Source: an uncultured Chromatiales bacterium
Lineage (GTDB): Bacteria > Pseudomonadota > Gammaproteobacteria > Steroidobacterales > BM003
NCBI GenBank assembly: GCA_937128475.1
Contig: CAKZML010000254.1
Coordinates: forward strand, 1-37,977
Reading direction: 5' to 3'
Length of the DNA: 37,977 nucleotides
Shown here: positions 1 to 8,930 of the stretch, piece by piece
Layout: each line of letters starts with the position of its first letter
Numbering within the stretch: the stretch's first letter is position 1
Position numbers and translations under genes: made by a program
Notes under the pieces: generated by a model
Told to the model about the DNA's origin: nothing
Database searches by the model: none
Seen by the model: the letters and a program-made list of their open reading frames with translations, nothing else

Positions 1-2
1 CT

Positions 3-1883
3 TTAGTCTTCCAGCAAGAAGCTCCGCAGCTGCTCCGAACGGGTCGGATGGCGCAGCTTGCGCAGTGCCTTGGCCTCGATCTGTCGGATGCGCTCCCTGG
101 TGACATCGAACTGTTTGCCGACTTCCTCGAGGGTGTGGTCGGTGTTCATGTCGATGCCAAAACGCATCCGAAGAACCTTGGCTTCCCGGGGTGTCAGTCC
201 AGCCAACACGCCGTGAGTGGCCTCTTTCAGGCCTTCGCCTGTGGCGGCGTCGATGGGTGAGGCCTCATTGACGTTTTCAATGAAATCGCCCAGGTGTGAA
301 TCTTCATCATCACCAATCGGGGTTTCCATGGAAATCGGTTCCTTGGCAATCTTCAGCACCTTGCGAACCTTGTCCTCGGGCATTTCCATGCGCTCGGCCA
401 GTTCTTCGGGCTGGGGCTCACGACCCATTTCCTGAAGCATCTGCCGAGAAATGCGATTCAGCTTGTTGATGGTTTCGATCATGTGCACTGGAATACGGAT
501 GGTGCGGGCCTGGTCAGCGATGGAACGCGTGATGGCCTGCCTGATCCACCAGGTGGCGTAGGTCGAGAACTTGTAGCCGCGACGGTACTCAAACTTGTCG
601 ACAGCCTTCATCAAGCCGATGTTGCCTTCCTGAATCAGGTCCAGGAACTGCAAGCCACGGTTGGTGTATTTCTTGGCGATGGAAATCACCAGGCGAAGGT
701 TGGCTTCCACCATTTCCTTCTTGGCGCGACGTGCCTTGGCTTCGCCAATCGACATCTGCCGGTTGATTTCCTTGATTTCGTTGATCGTCAGCTGGCTATC
801 CAGCTCAATGCGGATCAGCTTTTTCTGCGCGCGAACGATGTCTTCTTTCAGCTTGGCCAGGACCGAGGAATGCTTACGCTTGGCGCGGATGTGCTTTTCC
901 ACCCACTCAAGGTTGGTCTCGTTCTTCGGGAAGCTGGCGATGAAGTCCTTGCGGGGCATACCGGCGGTACGCACGCACAACTGCATCACGGTACGTTCTT
1001 GCTCGCGAATGCTTGCCACGTAGCCGCGAAGGTTGATTATCATCAACTCAAACAGCTTCGGCGACAGCTTGAGCTGCATCAGCTCATCAATCAAAGCTTC
1101 CCGGGCCTTGCGGGTCTTTTCAGACTGGGTGCCGAGAGTTTCAATTGCCGCGGTGGATTTCTTGTACAGGCGCGCGATGGTCTTGAATCGACGCTCGACT
1201 TCCTCCGGATCGGGGCCGGTGTTTGCCGGTGTTTCATCTTCGTCGTCCGAATCATCGTCGTCATCGTCGTCATCGTCGTCGCTGTCTGATTTGCTATCGC
1301 TGCTGTTCTTCTCAGCGACCACCACCGGCGGGGGCGGGGGCGCTTCTTCCTCGTTGGGATCGATGAATCCCACGACCAGGTCGGCCAGGCGGCCTTCGCC
1401 TGCCCTGACCGGGGCATATTCGCCCAGGATCAGGTCAAATGTGGGCGGGAACAGGCCAACGGCACTCTTTACCTGGTTCAGGCCTTCCTCAATGCGCTTG
1501 GCAATGCGGATTTCGCCTTCCCGGGTCAACAACTCCACCGTGCCCATTTCGCGCATGTACATGCGCACGGGGTCGGTGGTGCGTCCGAACTCACTATCAA
1601 CCGTGGCTAGTGCCTCGGCGGCCTCTTCGGCATCGTCGTCGTCATCAGCCACCGCGTTTTCAGACAGGATCAGCGAATCCGTCTCAGGGGCTTTCTCGTA
1701 TACGGTGATGCCCATGTCATTGATCATGTTGACAATATCTTCGATCTGTTCAGGATCGACGATGTCGTTGGGCAAGTGGTCGTTTACTTCGCCATAGGTC
1801 AAATAGCCTTGCTCTTTGCCTTTGGCAATAAGAAGCTTCAGCTGGGACTGGCGGGTATTAGTGCTGGGGTTGTTCTCGCTCAA
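3..1883 (-). CDS. rpoD: RNA polymerase primary sigma factor RpoD (sigma-70)
   Basis: Housekeeping sigma factor that directs core RNA polymerase to -35/-10 promoters. The 626-aa product has every sigma-70 region in order: region 1.1 near the N terminus ([22 protein letters not shown]), region 1.2 ([14 protein letters not shown], about residue 100), a long acidic non-conserved region with a run of ten Asp, region 2 ([20 protein letters not shown] and [12 protein letters not shown], about 390-450), and the region 4 helix-turn-helix ([19 protein letters not shown]) at the C terminus. The track ORF runs 51 residues further upstream into dnaG, but that part is unlike any RpoD. I choose TTG at 1883 because it directly precedes the conserved N terminus and has AGAGG 10 nt upstream. 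It is the last gene of rpsU-yqeY-dnaG-rpoD, 67 bp after dnaG. Identity is certain; the start codon is inferred. Confidence 0.96.
   Translation of the reverse strand: MSENNPSTNTRQSQLKLLIAKGKEQGYLTYGEVNDHLPNDIVDPEQIEDIVNMINDMGITVYEKAPETDSLILSENAVADDDDDAEEAAEALATVDSEFGRTTDPVRMYMREMGTVELLTREGEIRIAKRIEEGLNQVKSAVGLFPPTFDLILGEYAPVRAGEGRLADLVVGFIDPNEEEAPPPPPVVVAEKNSSDSKSDSDDDDDDDDDDSDDEDETPANTGPDPEEVERRFKTIARLYKKSTAAIETLGTQSEKTRKAREALIDELMQLKLSPKLFELMIINLRGYVASIREQERTVMQLCVRTAGMPRKDFIASFPKNETNLEWVEKHIRAKRKHSSVLAKLKEDIVRAQKKLIRIELDSQLTINEIKEINRQMSIGEAKARRAKKEMVEANLRLVISIAKKYTNRGLQFLDLIQEGNIGLMKAVDKFEYRRGYKFSTYATWWIRQAITRSIADQARTIRIPVHMIETINKLNRISRQMLQEMGREPQPEELAERMEMPEDKVRKVLKIAKEPISMETPIGDDEDSHLGDFIENVNEASPIDAATGEGLKEATHGVLAGLTPREAKVLRMRFGIDMNTDHTLEEVGKQFDVTRERIRQIEAKALRKLRHPTRSEQLRSFLLED
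1252..1281. repeat. 9-bp tandem repeat coding poly-Asp in rpoD
   Basis: Three perfect copies of TCATCGTCG followed by a partial TCG (plus-strand reading) encode the ten consecutive aspartates of the RpoD non-conserved region. The flanking sequence is also Asp/Ser/Glu rich. Such an in-frame repeat could change length by slippage without breaking the gene. Confidence 0.9.
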
Positions 1884-1950
1884 GGTTTCAAATCCTCTGG
1901 AGCCGGACAAAACAATCAGACAGTTTAGCAAAAGATTGCATAAATTTCCA

Positions 1951-3714
1951 TCAATCGGTGACTTGAGTCGAGGTGGATCGCAGGGCCAGCAGCTCCCGTA
2001 GCTCCTGCTTTTCTGCGGGGTCCAGCCCGGTGTCACTCGATTTCTTCAACAGCCAGTCGGTGCGCTGGTCAGGTCCGGACTCTCTGACCAGTTTATCGAT
2101 GCTGTGCTTCAATTCCATCCCGGCCGCTTCCAGGTCAATGAGTAACTCTCCGCTGGCCAGTTTCCCCAGGTGCGGTGCTTCGGGCTCTTCACGCCAGCGC
2201 TCCAAAAGTCCCGCAGTGCTTATATTGGGGTTGTTTTTGCAGTCTTCAAGTAAAGAGCTCAGCAGGGAAATGCCCTTTTTTTCGACCAGCTTAAGTTGTG
2301 GTGACACTTCTATGGTTGCCGCAGCGCTGGGATAGTGCAGCGCCAGTTCAAGCGCCCGACGAACCAAATTGCTTCGCCCCAGGGTTGCCGCCTGTTGTAC
2401 CGGGGTTGCCGATTTAGCCTGGGGCCGGGTTTGTTCGAAAATCAGGCCCGACAGGCGTTCAGGGGCCATGCCCACGTGATTGGCTAATTCGTCCAGCAGC
2501 AGTTCCCGGTAAATACCCATGGGAATGCGGTTGAGCAGGGGGCGTGCAAGCTCTGCCAATTGCGCCCGCCCGTCCACGCTATCCATGGAGTCCACCTGGC
2601 TTTCCAGTTCCTGGACCAGGAACTGGGACAAGGGCAGGGCCTGGGCAAGGCGCTCCTCGAAGGCGGCGGCGCCGATGCTTTGGACCAGGGTGTCCGGATC
2701 CTCGCCCTCGGGCAGGAACATGAAACGGATTTGCCTACCTTCGCGTAACACGCTGAGGCTGTTTTCCAGGGCTCGCCAGGCGGCTCGCAGACCCGCCTTG
2801 TCACCATCGAAGCAGAACACGACCTCGTTGCACACTCGAAAAAGGCGGCGAAGATGGTCAGGCGTGGTGGCGGTTCCCAGGGTGGCAACGGCGTAGCGAA
2901 TGCCTTTCTGGGCAAGGCTGGCCACATCCATATAGCCTTCGACAACCAGCAACCTGGGGATATCCCTCAGGGCCTGGCGCGCCTCATACAGGCCATACAG
3001 TTCCTGCCCCTTGTGGAAAACAGGGGTTTCCGGGGAATTCAGATATTTTGGCTCGCCCTGGTCTAACACTCGTCCGCCGAATGCGATAACCCGGCCTCGG
3101 GAGTCCCTGATGGGGAACATGACCCTGTCCCGGAAACGGTCGTATTCGCGCCCATCGTCCTTGCGGATAATCATGCCGGACTCAAGCAGGCCGTCCCGAT
3201 CACTGCTGGATCGGCCCAGCAGGTTCAGCAAGGTGTCCCAGCCCTGGGGCGCATATCCGATATTGAAGTCCCGGGCGGTTCGCCCGTCCAGACCTCTTTG
3301 CTTCAGGTATTCCTTGGCCCGTTCACTGGTTTTCATCTGCTCCCAGTAAAAGTCCGCGGCCCGGGTCAGCAGGGTGTACAGGTCGGCGTTGCTCTTTTCG
3401 TCCTTGCCGCCTTCTTCCCGGGGAACCTCGATGCCCAGGCTTCCAGCCAGGGCCTCGATGGCATCCACGAACTCCATGTGCTCGTATTCCATGAGGAAGC
3501 CCAGGGCGGTGCCATGGGCGCCGCAACCGAAGCAGTGGAAAAACTGCTTGCCGGGACTGACGGTGAATGAGGGGGTTTTCTCGCCGTGAAAGGGGCACAG
3601 CCCTTTGAACTCCCTGCCTGCCTTTTTTAAAGGCATACGGCTGCTTATCACCTCGACAATGTCTGCCCTGGCGATCAAGTCATCAATAAAATGCTGGGGA
3701 ATTCGGCCGGCCAT
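1951..3714 (-). CDS. dnaG: DNA primase DnaG
   Basis: Synthesises RNA primers for leading- and lagging-strand replication and works with the DnaB helicase. The 587-aa product has the N-terminal CHC2 zinc finger ([15 protein letters not shown], then HCFGCGAHG, about residues 40-68), the central Toprim catalytic domain ([10 protein letters not shown] and [13 protein letters not shown], about 255-315) and a C-terminal helicase-interaction domain of normal length. The track starts at a TTG one codon earlier; the ATG at 3714 gives MAGRIPQ, which matches family N termini. It lies between yqeY and rpoD in the macromolecular-synthesis operon. A hairpin just upstream (3780-3798) could modulate read-through from yqeY. 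Confidence 0.97.
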   Translation of the reverse strand: MAGRIPQHFIDDLIARADIVEVISSRMPLKKAGREFKGLCPFHGEKTPSFTVSPGKQFFHCFGCGAHGTALGFLMEYEHMEFVDAIEALAGSLGIEVPREEGGKDEKSNADLYTLLTRAADFYWEQMKTSERAKEYLKQRGLDGRTARDFNIGYAPQGWDTLLNLLGRSSSDRDGLLESGMIIRKDDGREYDRFRDRVMFPIRDSRGRVIAFGGRVLDQGEPKYLNSPETPVFHKGQELYGLYEARQALRDIPRLLVVEGYMDVASLAQKGIRYAVATLGTATTPDHLRRLFRVCNEVVFCFDGDKAGLRAAWRALENSLSVLREGRQIRFMFLPEGEDPDTLVQSIGAAAFEERLAQALPLSQFLVQELESQVDSMDSVDGRAQLAELARPLLNRIPMGIYRELLLDELANHVGMAPERLSGLIFEQTRPQAKSATPVQQAATLGRSNLVRRALELALHYPSAAATIEVSPQLKLVEKKGISLLSSLLEDCKNNPNISTAGLLERWREEPEAPHLGKLASGELLIDLEAAGMELKHSIDKLVRESGPDQRTDWLLKKSSDTGLDPAEKQELRELLALRSTSTQVTD

Positions 3715-3779
3715 CAAACTCTCGGGTTAACCTCCCGAAAACTATAGCCCGAAATGGGCCGCCTGCAGCCAGTTTATTT

Positions 3780-3798
3780 GGGTCTTACGAGCAGACCC
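3780..3798 (-). promoter_or_regulatory. Hairpin in the yqeY-dnaG intergenic region
   Basis: The perfect 6-bp inverted repeat GGGTCT/AGACCC with a 7-nt loop begins 8 nt after the yqeY stop. No U-tract follows on the minus strand, so it is not a standard intrinsic terminator. It may be an attenuator or RNA-processing site. The E. coli rpsU-dnaG-rpoD operon is known to have internal termination and processing signals; equivalence here is inference. Confidence 0.35.
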
Positions 3799-3806
3799 CC
3801 GGGGAT

Positions 3807-4256
3807 TTAGACTCCCAGGCTGGCTTTTACCCGGGCGCTAACGGTACTCATGTCAGCACGGCCCTGGGCGCGTGACTTCACGATTGCCATGACCTTGCCC
3901 ATGTCACGCATGGATTCGGCACCGCTTTCGCTGATTGCCTCTGCAATCAAGGCGTCAAGCGCTGCCTCGTCCAGAGGTTCGGGCATGTAGACGCTGATGA
4001 CATCGATTTCTTCCTGTTCCCGATCCGCCAGATCTTTACGACCGGCATCGGTGAACTGGCTTAGCGACTCACGCCGCTGCTTCAGCATCTTTTCCAGTAT
4101 CACCAGCACGGATTCGTCATCCACGCTGATGCGCTCGTCGACTTCTTTTTGTTTGATCGCAGCCAATACCATACGGATAGCGCCCAGGCGGCTTTTATCG
4201 CCGGCGCGCATGGCTGTTTTCATATCTTCTGTTATGCGGTCTTTTAATGACGTCAT
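3807..4256 (-). CDS. yqeY: GatB/YqeY domain-containing protein
   Basis: A 149-aa protein of the GatB/YqeY family, which resembles the tRNA-binding C-terminal tail of the GatB amidotransferase subunit. Its exact role in bacteria is not settled. Visible features are the basic helical N terminus (MTSLKDRITEDMKTAMRAGD), the conserved RLGAIRMVLAAIKQKE segment, YMPEPLDE, and a C-terminal GKVMAIVKSRAQGRAD stretch. Length is normal. It sits between rpsU and dnaG, a placement common in gammaproteobacteria. The start is the first ATG after the rpsU-proximal hairpin. I see no clear Shine-Dalgarno sequence, so translation may depend on the hairpin or on coupling. Confidence 0.92.
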   Translation of the reverse strand: MTSLKDRITEDMKTAMRAGDKSRLGAIRMVLAAIKQKEVDERISVDDESVLVILEKMLKQRRESLSQFTDAGRKDLADREQEEIDVISVYMPEPLDEAALDALIAEAISESGAESMRDMGKVMAIVKSRAQGRADMSTVSARVKASLGV

Positions 4257-4265
4257 AGAAGAACA

Positions 4266-4283
4266 GCTGATCTTTCGATCAGC
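4266..4283 (-). promoter_or_regulatory. GNRA-capped hairpin between rpsU and yqeY
   Basis: On the minus strand GCTGATC-GAAA-GATCAGC forms a perfect 7-bp stem with a GAAA tetraloop. It lies 9 nt upstream of the yqeY ATG and downstream of rpsU. No U-run follows. It could stabilise or delimit the abundant rpsU message, or control yqeY translation. Confidence 0.5.
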
Positions 4284-4314
4284 CGCCTAGAATCGAATCG
4301 AGAAACGACTGGAA

Positions 4315-4530
4315 TTAGTACAGGCGCTTATGCTTGGACGTTTCACGGGACAGGCGCTTGGCATGTCTTTTCACGGCAGCAGCTTTTTTACGCTTGCGTT
4401 CCTGGGTCGGCTTCTCGTAAAACTCACGACGGCGTAATTCCGTCAGAATTCCCGCCTTTTCACAGGCACGTTTGAAGCGACGCAGGGCAGCGTCAAAATA
4501 TTCATTTTCCTTAACACGAACGCTAGGCAT
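4315..4530 (-). CDS. rpsU: 30S ribosomal protein bS21
   Basis: Small basic protein of the 30S subunit needed for initiation on natural mRNAs. The 71-aa product has the family pattern throughout: [20 protein letters not shown], a central [19 protein letters not shown] and a Lys/Arg-rich tail ending in KRLY. The track adds ten upstream residues that are not part of the family; ATG at 4530 gives the usual MPSVRV start. It is the first gene of the minus-strand rpsU-yqeY-dnaG-rpoD operon and diverges from tsaD, as in many gammaproteobacteria. Confidence 0.97.
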   Translation of the reverse strand: MPSVRVKENEYFDAALRRFKRACEKAGILTELRRREFYEKPTQERKRKKAAAVKRHAKRLSRETSKHKRLY

Positions 4531-4608
4531 AAGCCTTCTCACCTCACAAAACGGGTTCATAAATTTGTCCGGGCGCGGCGTCCTCTTCCCGGACAGGAAA
4601 GGGCGCGT

Positions 4609-4637
4609 ATACTACCGGCAGGACTGTACAATTGCAA
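4609..4637 (-). promoter_or_regulatory. Candidate sigma-70 promoter for rpsU operon
   Basis: On the minus strand TTGCAA (-35) and TAGTAT (-10) are separated by exactly 17 bp, each matching 4 of 6 consensus bases. The predicted transcript starts about 70 nt before the rpsU ATG. I found no LexA-like CTGT-N8-ACAG site in this gap. Assignment is by pattern only. Confidence 0.4.
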
Positions 4638-4684
4638 AGGTTTTGGTCAGACCCGGCCTGTATTACACCCTGGGAGAGGATTTC

Positions 4685-5710
4685 TTGCGAGTATTGGGAA
4701 TAGAAACGTCTTGTGACGAGACCGGCGTGGCGGTGTACGACAGCGAAAAAGGCCTCATGGCACATGAATTGTACAGCCAGGTCCGCTTGCACGCGGATTT
4801 TGGCGGCGTAGTGCCTGAATTGGCCTCCCGTGACCATGTCAGGAAGCTTGTGCCCCTTATCAAGAGAGTGATGGATGGCTCGGGAAGCGCTCGTGAGGAC
4901 ATAGACGGGATTGCCTATACCTCCGGCCCCGGGCTGATTGGCGCCCTGATGGTGGGGTCCAGTGTGGCCACCGGCCTGGCGCGCTCCTGGGGCGTGCCCG
5001 CGCTGGGCGTGCACCATATGGAGGGACACCTGCTGGCCTCCATGCTGGAAGACCCGGCGCCACAAATGCCATTCGTGGCCCTGCTGGTCTCAGGTGGACA
5101 CAGCATGCTGGTGGAAGTGAAGGCCGTTGGCGAGTATCGGATCTTGGGGGAAACCCTGGATGATGCGGCGGGAGAGGCCTTCGACAAGACCGCGAAATTG
5201 CTGGGATTACCCTATCCCGGGGGGCCCGCGCTGGCCAAGCTGGCGGAAAGTGGCCGATCCGGCGTGTTCGTGTTTCCTCGTCCCATGCTAAACAAGCCCG
5301 GACTGGAGTTCAGCTTTAGTGGTCTGAAGACGGCGGTTGTGATTGCCACTCGTGAACTGGAGATGACCGAGCAAACCCGGGCCGACGTGGCCAGGGGGTT
5401 CCAGGATGCCGTGGTAGATACCCTGGTCGGCAAGACCGTGAAAGCCCTGAAGAAGACCGGACTGAACACCGTGGTGGTGGCCGGTGGTGTGGGTGCCAAC
5501 AGGGCGCTGCGGGAACAGCTTAAAAAGAAAGTTACCGCGATGGGCGGACAGGTTTATTACCCGCGACTGGAGTTTTGCACCGACAATGGCGCAATGATCG
5601 CCTTTGCAGGACACTTGCGTCTTGCAGCCGGCCAGGTGGACGATAACCGCATGCAGGCCAGGGCCCGCTGGCCATTGACCGAGTTGCCGCCACTGACGGC
5701 TAACCGCTAA
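4685..5710 (+). CDS. tsaD: tRNA N6-adenosine threonylcarbamoyltransferase TsaD
   Basis: Transfers the threonylcarbamoyl group from TC-AMP to A37 of ANN-decoding tRNAs (t6A), acting with TsaB and TsaE. The 341-aa product aligns end to end with the family: [18 protein letters not shown] at the N terminus, the metal-binding HHMEGH near residue 110, LVSGGHSML, the [17 protein letters not shown] nucleotide-binding segment and [11 protein letters not shown] near the C terminus. The track ORF begins 71 codons earlier inside the divergent rpsU region, and that extension is not conserved. The start chosen is TTG at 4685, right before RVLGIETS, with a GGGAGAGGA purine-rich site just upstream. It is followed after 22 bp by folB with no plsY between them. 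Confidence 0.96.
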   Translation: MRVLGIETSCDETGVAVYDSEKGLMAHELYSQVRLHADFGGVVPELASRDHVRKLVPLIKRVMDGSGSAREDIDGIAYTSGPGLIGALMVGSSVATGLARSWGVPALGVHHMEGHLLASMLEDPAPQMPFVALLVSGGHSMLVEVKAVGEYRILGETLDDAAGEAFDKTAKLLGLPYPGGPALAKLAESGRSGVFVFPRPMLNKPGLEFSFSGLKTAVVIATRELEMTEQTRADVARGFQDAVVDTLVGKTVKALKKTGLNTVVVAGGVGANRALREQLKKKVTAMGGQVYYPRLEFCTDNGAMIAFAGHLRLAAGQVDDNRMQARARWPLTELPPLTANR

Positions 5711-5732
5711 TCACCAAAGGAGACGACGCCTT

Positions 5733-6119
5733 ATGCCTGCAACGCAGCAAGCACGAGACATTATTTTTCTCAGCGACCTGAGGGTCCAGACAGTGATCGG
5801 TATCTGGGACTGGGAGCGCGCGATCAAGCAGACGGTCGGTATCGACCTGGAAATGGCCACGGATATTCGCAAGGCTGCCGCATCGGACTCCATCGAGGAC
5901 ACCCTGGATTACAAGAGTGTCGCCAAGCGGATCATTGAATTTGTCGAGCAGTCCAGTTTTCAGCTGGTGGAAACCATGGCCGAGCAGATAGCCGGAATTA
6001 TCATGGATGAATTTGGCGTGCCCTGGGTCAAGGTGAGGCTGAGCAAGCCCGGTGCGATACGAGGCTCCAGGGAAGTCGGAATCCTGATCGAACGAACCCG
6101 GGAGAACGACGATGCCTGA
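5733..6119 (+). CDS. folB: Dihydroneopterin aldolase FolB
   Basis: Cleaves 7,8-dihydroneopterin to 6-hydroxymethyl-7,8-dihydropterin and glycolaldehyde in folate synthesis. The 128-aa product shows the family segments: DLRVQTVIGIWDWER near residue 20, DTLDYKSVAKRI, LVETMAEQIA and VKVRLSKPGAI carrying the catalytic Lys. Length is normal. A good AGGAG site lies upstream of the ATG. It overlaps folK by 8 bp, so the two consecutive pathway steps are probably translationally coupled. Confidence 0.95.
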   Translation: MPATQQARDIIFLSDLRVQTVIGIWDWERAIKQTVGIDLEMATDIRKAAASDSIEDTLDYKSVAKRIIEFVEQSSFQLVETMAEQIAGIIMDEFGVPWVKVRLSKPGAIRGSREVGILIERTRENDDA

Positions 6120-6594
6120 AGTCTTTGTTGGAGTCGGCAGTAATGTCGACCCCGAGATGTACTTCGTCAGGGCCATCAGGGAAATGGACAGGCGCTTCGG
6201 ATTGGTGCGTCGGTCAGCAGTGCTGCGAACCGAGGCGGTGGGCTTCGACGGGGATGCCTTTCTGAACATGGTCGTCAGTTGGCGGACCGATCTGGCACTG
6301 GATGAGCTGATGGCAGCCCTGGGGGAAATCGAGGTTCTGTGCGGCCGGAGCCGCAATGACAAGCGCTTTGGTCCCCGGACCATGGACCTGGACCTGCTGC
6401 TGTATGGCGACGAGATTCATGACACGCCGCCCCTGCCGCGCCCCGAAATTATGGAATATGGATTTGTTCTGGGCCCACTGGCGGAACTTTCTCCCATGAG
6501 AAAGCATCCAACACTGGACAAAACCTTTCAGGATTTGTGGCTGGAGAAGCGTGACGAAATGCCTGCAATGGAAACGGTTTCCATGCCATGGTGA
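6112..6594 (+). CDS. folK: 2-amino-4-hydroxy-6-hydroxymethyldihydropteridine pyrophosphokinase FolK
   Basis: Transfers pyrophosphate from ATP to 6-hydroxymethyl-7,8-dihydropterin, the step after FolB. The 160-aa protein carries the HPPK hallmarks: VFVGVGSNVDPE at the N terminus, the LGEIEVLCGRSR region, and the ATP/Mg-binding GPRTMDLDLLLYGD signature. PRPEIMEYGFVLGPLAELSP follows as expected. The start ATG lies inside the 3' end of folB. It is the last gene of the tsaD-folB-folK run. Confidence 0.95.
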   Translation: MPEVFVGVGSNVDPEMYFVRAIREMDRRFGLVRRSAVLRTEAVGFDGDAFLNMVVSWRTDLALDELMAALGEIEVLCGRSRNDKRFGPRTMDLDLLLYGDEIHDTPPLPRPEIMEYGFVLGPLAELSPMRKHPTLDKTFQDLWLEKRDEMPAMETVSMPW

Positions 6595-6648
6595 GACCCG
6601 AAATCGGTTAAAATAGGCACTTATAGAGATGCCTGGAGTTGGAAGCTT

Positions 6649-8007
6649 ATGAAACGCATAGTTGGCTTGATTTGTACGGTTGGTCTGTTGGCACTCGCAG
6701 GATGCGGTGGCGGCAGTTCAGGCAGCGCTGTAGGGTCCGGGGAGTGCTCTGTCGGCGGACAGAACGCGACCATCAAGGCGACCATGCAGGAATGGTATTT
6801 ATTTGATGATCAGCTCAGGGATTCTGATCCCCTGGCGTTTGATGATATCAATGTGTTTCTTGATGACATGGTCGCGGATGTGATCCCCACCGACCGTTTC
6901 AGTTACGTCTGGTCCCAGCAGGAAGAAGACGAATTTCAATCTGCTTCTTACGCAGGGATGGGATTCAGTTTTCAGGTGCTGCCGGGTAACGATGTGCGCC
7001 TGATGCAGGTATTCGGTGAGTTCCCGGACGAATTGCAGACCCCGGCCTCCACGGCAGGCTTGAAGAGAGGCCTGCGTATTACCGCCATCGACGGCGTATC
7101 CACCGACGATATTATTGCCAACCGCCCTGCCGGAACTACCGAGGTATCGGCGATATCGGATGCCTTCGGTCCCAGGGACCTCGGAGTCACGGTGCAGTTG
7201 GACTATGTGGATCCCCAGGGGGTGACCGGTTCGGCCACCATGACCAAGGAGTACATCCAGTTCTCGACGGTGGCGCTGTACGATGTGTTCAACCTCAATG
7301 GCAGGATCACCGGCTATCTGAATTTCCGGTCTTTTGCCAACCCCTCGTTTGAGGAGTTGAGGCAGGCCTTCCTGGCATTCAATGCCCAGGGCGTCACCAA
7401 CCTGGTAGTGGACGTGCGCTACAACGGTGGCGGTCTTGTCTCGGTGGCGGAATATCTTGGCAACCTGCTGATGGGTGGAGTGGTGCCCGGGAACCTGTTC
7501 TTCCAGGAGGTTTTCAACAGCCAGAATGCCGACCGTGATTTCTCGACTTACTTCAGTGCCCAGACGGATAGCCTGCCAGCCCTGGACAGGGTGGTGTTTA
7601 TCACCACCGGCGGTTCTGCCTCGGCCAGCGAAATGGTGCTCAACGGCATGATTCCCTGGGTGGAGACCGCCTCGGTTGGGTCAACCAGCTACGGCAAGCC
7701 GGTGGGGTCTTACGGGTTTACATTCTGCGACCAGGTCCTCAGGCCGGTGACCTTCAAGGTCGTCAACGGTGAGGGCACCAGCGATTATTTCGATGGCTTC
7801 ACCCCCACCTGCCCGGCTGACGATAATCCGGACTATGCCTTTGGTGATCCCGCAGAAGATTCCCTGGCTGCTGCCCTGACCTGGGTAGAGACCGGTGCCT
7901 GTCCGGTTGCCGGCAAGGGCGTTCCCGCATTGTTGAGCAAGCAGGCTCTAATGCAGGAACAAACTCGCGGTATGAACTACAAGGATGTGGTGCAGAGCTA
8001 CCAGTAG
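6649..8007 (+). CDS. S41-family (C-terminal processing-type) protease lipoprotein
   Basis: Predicted envelope-anchored serine protease. Residues 1-19 are a lipoprotein signal ending in LLALAGC (Cys19), followed by a Gly/Ser linker. A PDZ-like region (about 100-200, including GLKRGLRITAIDG) precedes the S41 core: GYLNFRSFANPSF, VVDVRYNGGG, then TTGGSASASEMVLNG and SYGKPVG. The middle Ser of SASAS and the Lys of YGKPVG are 25 residues apart, the spacing of the Ser/Lys dyad in Tsp (S430/K455), so it is probably active. The substrate is unknown. It stands alone, 54 bp after folK, with its own terminator; a GGAG site precedes the ATG. It is shorter than Tsp/Prc and closer to the standalone S41 lipoproteins of marine gammaproteobacteria (family knowledge). 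Confidence 0.88.
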   Translation: MKRIVGLICTVGLLALAGCGGGSSGSAVGSGECSVGGQNATIKATMQEWYLFDDQLRDSDPLAFDDINVFLDDMVADVIPTDRFSYVWSQQEEDEFQSASYAGMGFSFQVLPGNDVRLMQVFGEFPDELQTPASTAGLKRGLRITAIDGVSTDDIIANRPAGTTEVSAISDAFGPRDLGVTVQLDYVDPQGVTGSATMTKEYIQFSTVALYDVFNLNGRITGYLNFRSFANPSFEELRQAFLAFNAQGVTNLVVDVRYNGGGLVSVAEYLGNLLMGGVVPGNLFFQEVFNSQNADRDFSTYFSAQTDSLPALDRVVFITTGGSASASEMVLNGMIPWVETASVGSTSYGKPVGSYGFTFCDQVLRPVTFKVVNGEGTSDYFDGFTPTCPADDNPDYAFGDPAEDSLAAALTWVETGACPVAGKGVPALLSKQALMQEQTRGMNYKDVVQSYQ

Positions 8008-8028
8008 TTCTTGAGACTGACGATGGAA

Positions 8029-8054
8029 AGGGGTGCTTCGGCGCCCCTTTTTTT
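8029..8054 (+). terminator. Intrinsic terminator after the S41 protease gene
   Basis: AGGGGTGC-TTCG-GCGCCCCT forms an 8-bp stem with one G-U wobble and a UUCG tetraloop, followed by a run of T. It sits 22 bp after the stop codon and just before the end of the convergent reductase gene. Confidence 0.93.
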
Positions 8055-8065
8055 ATGGGTGACTT

Positions 8066-8815
8066 TTACCAGCCCAGGCTGCGTCCACCGTCCACCGCCA
8101 GGACCTGGCCGGTGATATAGGGGGCGGCAGAAATGTAGAACAACGCGGTTTGGGCGATGTCCTCGGGTGTCCCACTGCGGGCCAGGGGAATTTGCTTGAT
8201 GATTTGCGCTTGGTCTTCCGGATCCATCCGGGCTTCGGGCCAGAGTATGGCGCCGGGGGCAATGGCATTGACCCGGACCTCGGGCCCCAGTTCCTTGGCC
8301 AGGCTCAGGGTGAGCATGGACAGTCCGGCCTTGGCGATGCAGTAAACAGTGTGCTGGCCCAGGGGCCGTCGGCCATGGATATCCGCCATGTTCAGGATCA
8401 TGCCCTGGCTTTTTTTCAGTGCCGGGGCCAGGGCCTGGGCAAGAAAGAACGGCGCCTTGAGATTACTTCCCAGCAAGTCATCCCATTGCTCTTCGGTAAC
8501 CGTGCCCACCGGGGTGGGATAGAAACTGCTGGCGTTGTTAATCAGTACATCCAGTCCACCGAAGGCCTGTTCTGCCTCCCTGGCAACCCGCGCAAGGTCT
8601 TTGGTATCCAGCAGATCGGCCTGCAGCAGTGCCACAGAATCTGGTCGATCCGCTGTCAGTTCTTCCGCCAGCGCCTGTGCCTGTGCTGCGGAATTGCGAT
8701 AGTGCAGGACCAGCCTGGCCCCATTGGCGTGGAAGGTGCGCGCCATGGCGGCGCCTATCCGCTTGGCCCCGCCAGTAATAAATATGGTCTTGTTCTGTAG
8801 TGCCTGGTTAGTCAT
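8066..8815 (-). CDS. Pteridine reductase (SDR family, FolM/PTR1-like)
   Basis: NADPH-dependent short-chain reductase of 249 aa. The cofactor-binding motif TGGAKRIG matches the TGxxxRxG variant typical of pteridine reductases rather than the usual SDR TGxxxGxG. NNAS, the catalytic YCIAK (YxxxK) and VNAIAPGAI are in their expected places. Likely reaction: reduction of dihydropterin or dihydrofolate, which fits the nearby folB-folK. The track adds 24 upstream residues; ATG at 8815 (MTNQALQNKTIFITGG) gives the normal SDR N terminus. It converges with the S41 gene and diverges from the methyltransferase. Substrate specificity is inferred from the motif and context. Confidence 0.88.
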   Translation of the reverse strand: MTNQALQNKTIFITGGAKRIGAAMARTFHANGARLVLHYRNSAAQAQALAEELTADRPDSVALLQADLLDTKDLARVAREAEQAFGGLDVLINNASSFYPTPVGTVTEEQWDDLLGSNLKAPFFLAQALAPALKKSQGMILNMADIHGRRPLGQHTVYCIAKAGLSMLTLSLAKELGPEVRVNAIAPGAILWPEARMDPEDQAQIIKQIPLARSGTPEDIAQTALFYISAAPYITGQVLAVDGGRSLGW

Positions 8816-8862
8816 TGGCCCGTCCTGGACATGGCGATTGATACTGGGCGGGGCAGTCCGAG

Positions 8863-8891
8863 CCTGTTGCCGACTCACCCCTGGCAACAGG
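8863..8891. repeat. Perfect 9-bp inverted repeat between divergent genes
   Basis: CCTGTTGCC and GGCAACAGG are perfect inverted copies separated by 11 bp, in the 166-bp gap between the pteridine reductase and methyltransferase genes. The geometry suits a dimeric regulator operator or a hairpin at the reductase 5' end. No U-tract follows. Confidence 0.6.
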
Positions 8892-8930
8892 ATAGCAGCA
8901 TGGTCGTCCAGGATCGCGAATCTGGAATAA

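Noticed and set aside
483-1797. Long plus-strand ORFs (268 and 254 aa) opposite rpoD
   Set aside because: They are antisense frames of rpoD, low-complexity (poly-Val/Ser) and have no family features.
1884-1960. Sigma-32 promoter for rpoD at the TTTCAAA sequence
   Set aside because: Its position overlaps the start codon and the matching CCCCAT element is absent at the proper spacing.
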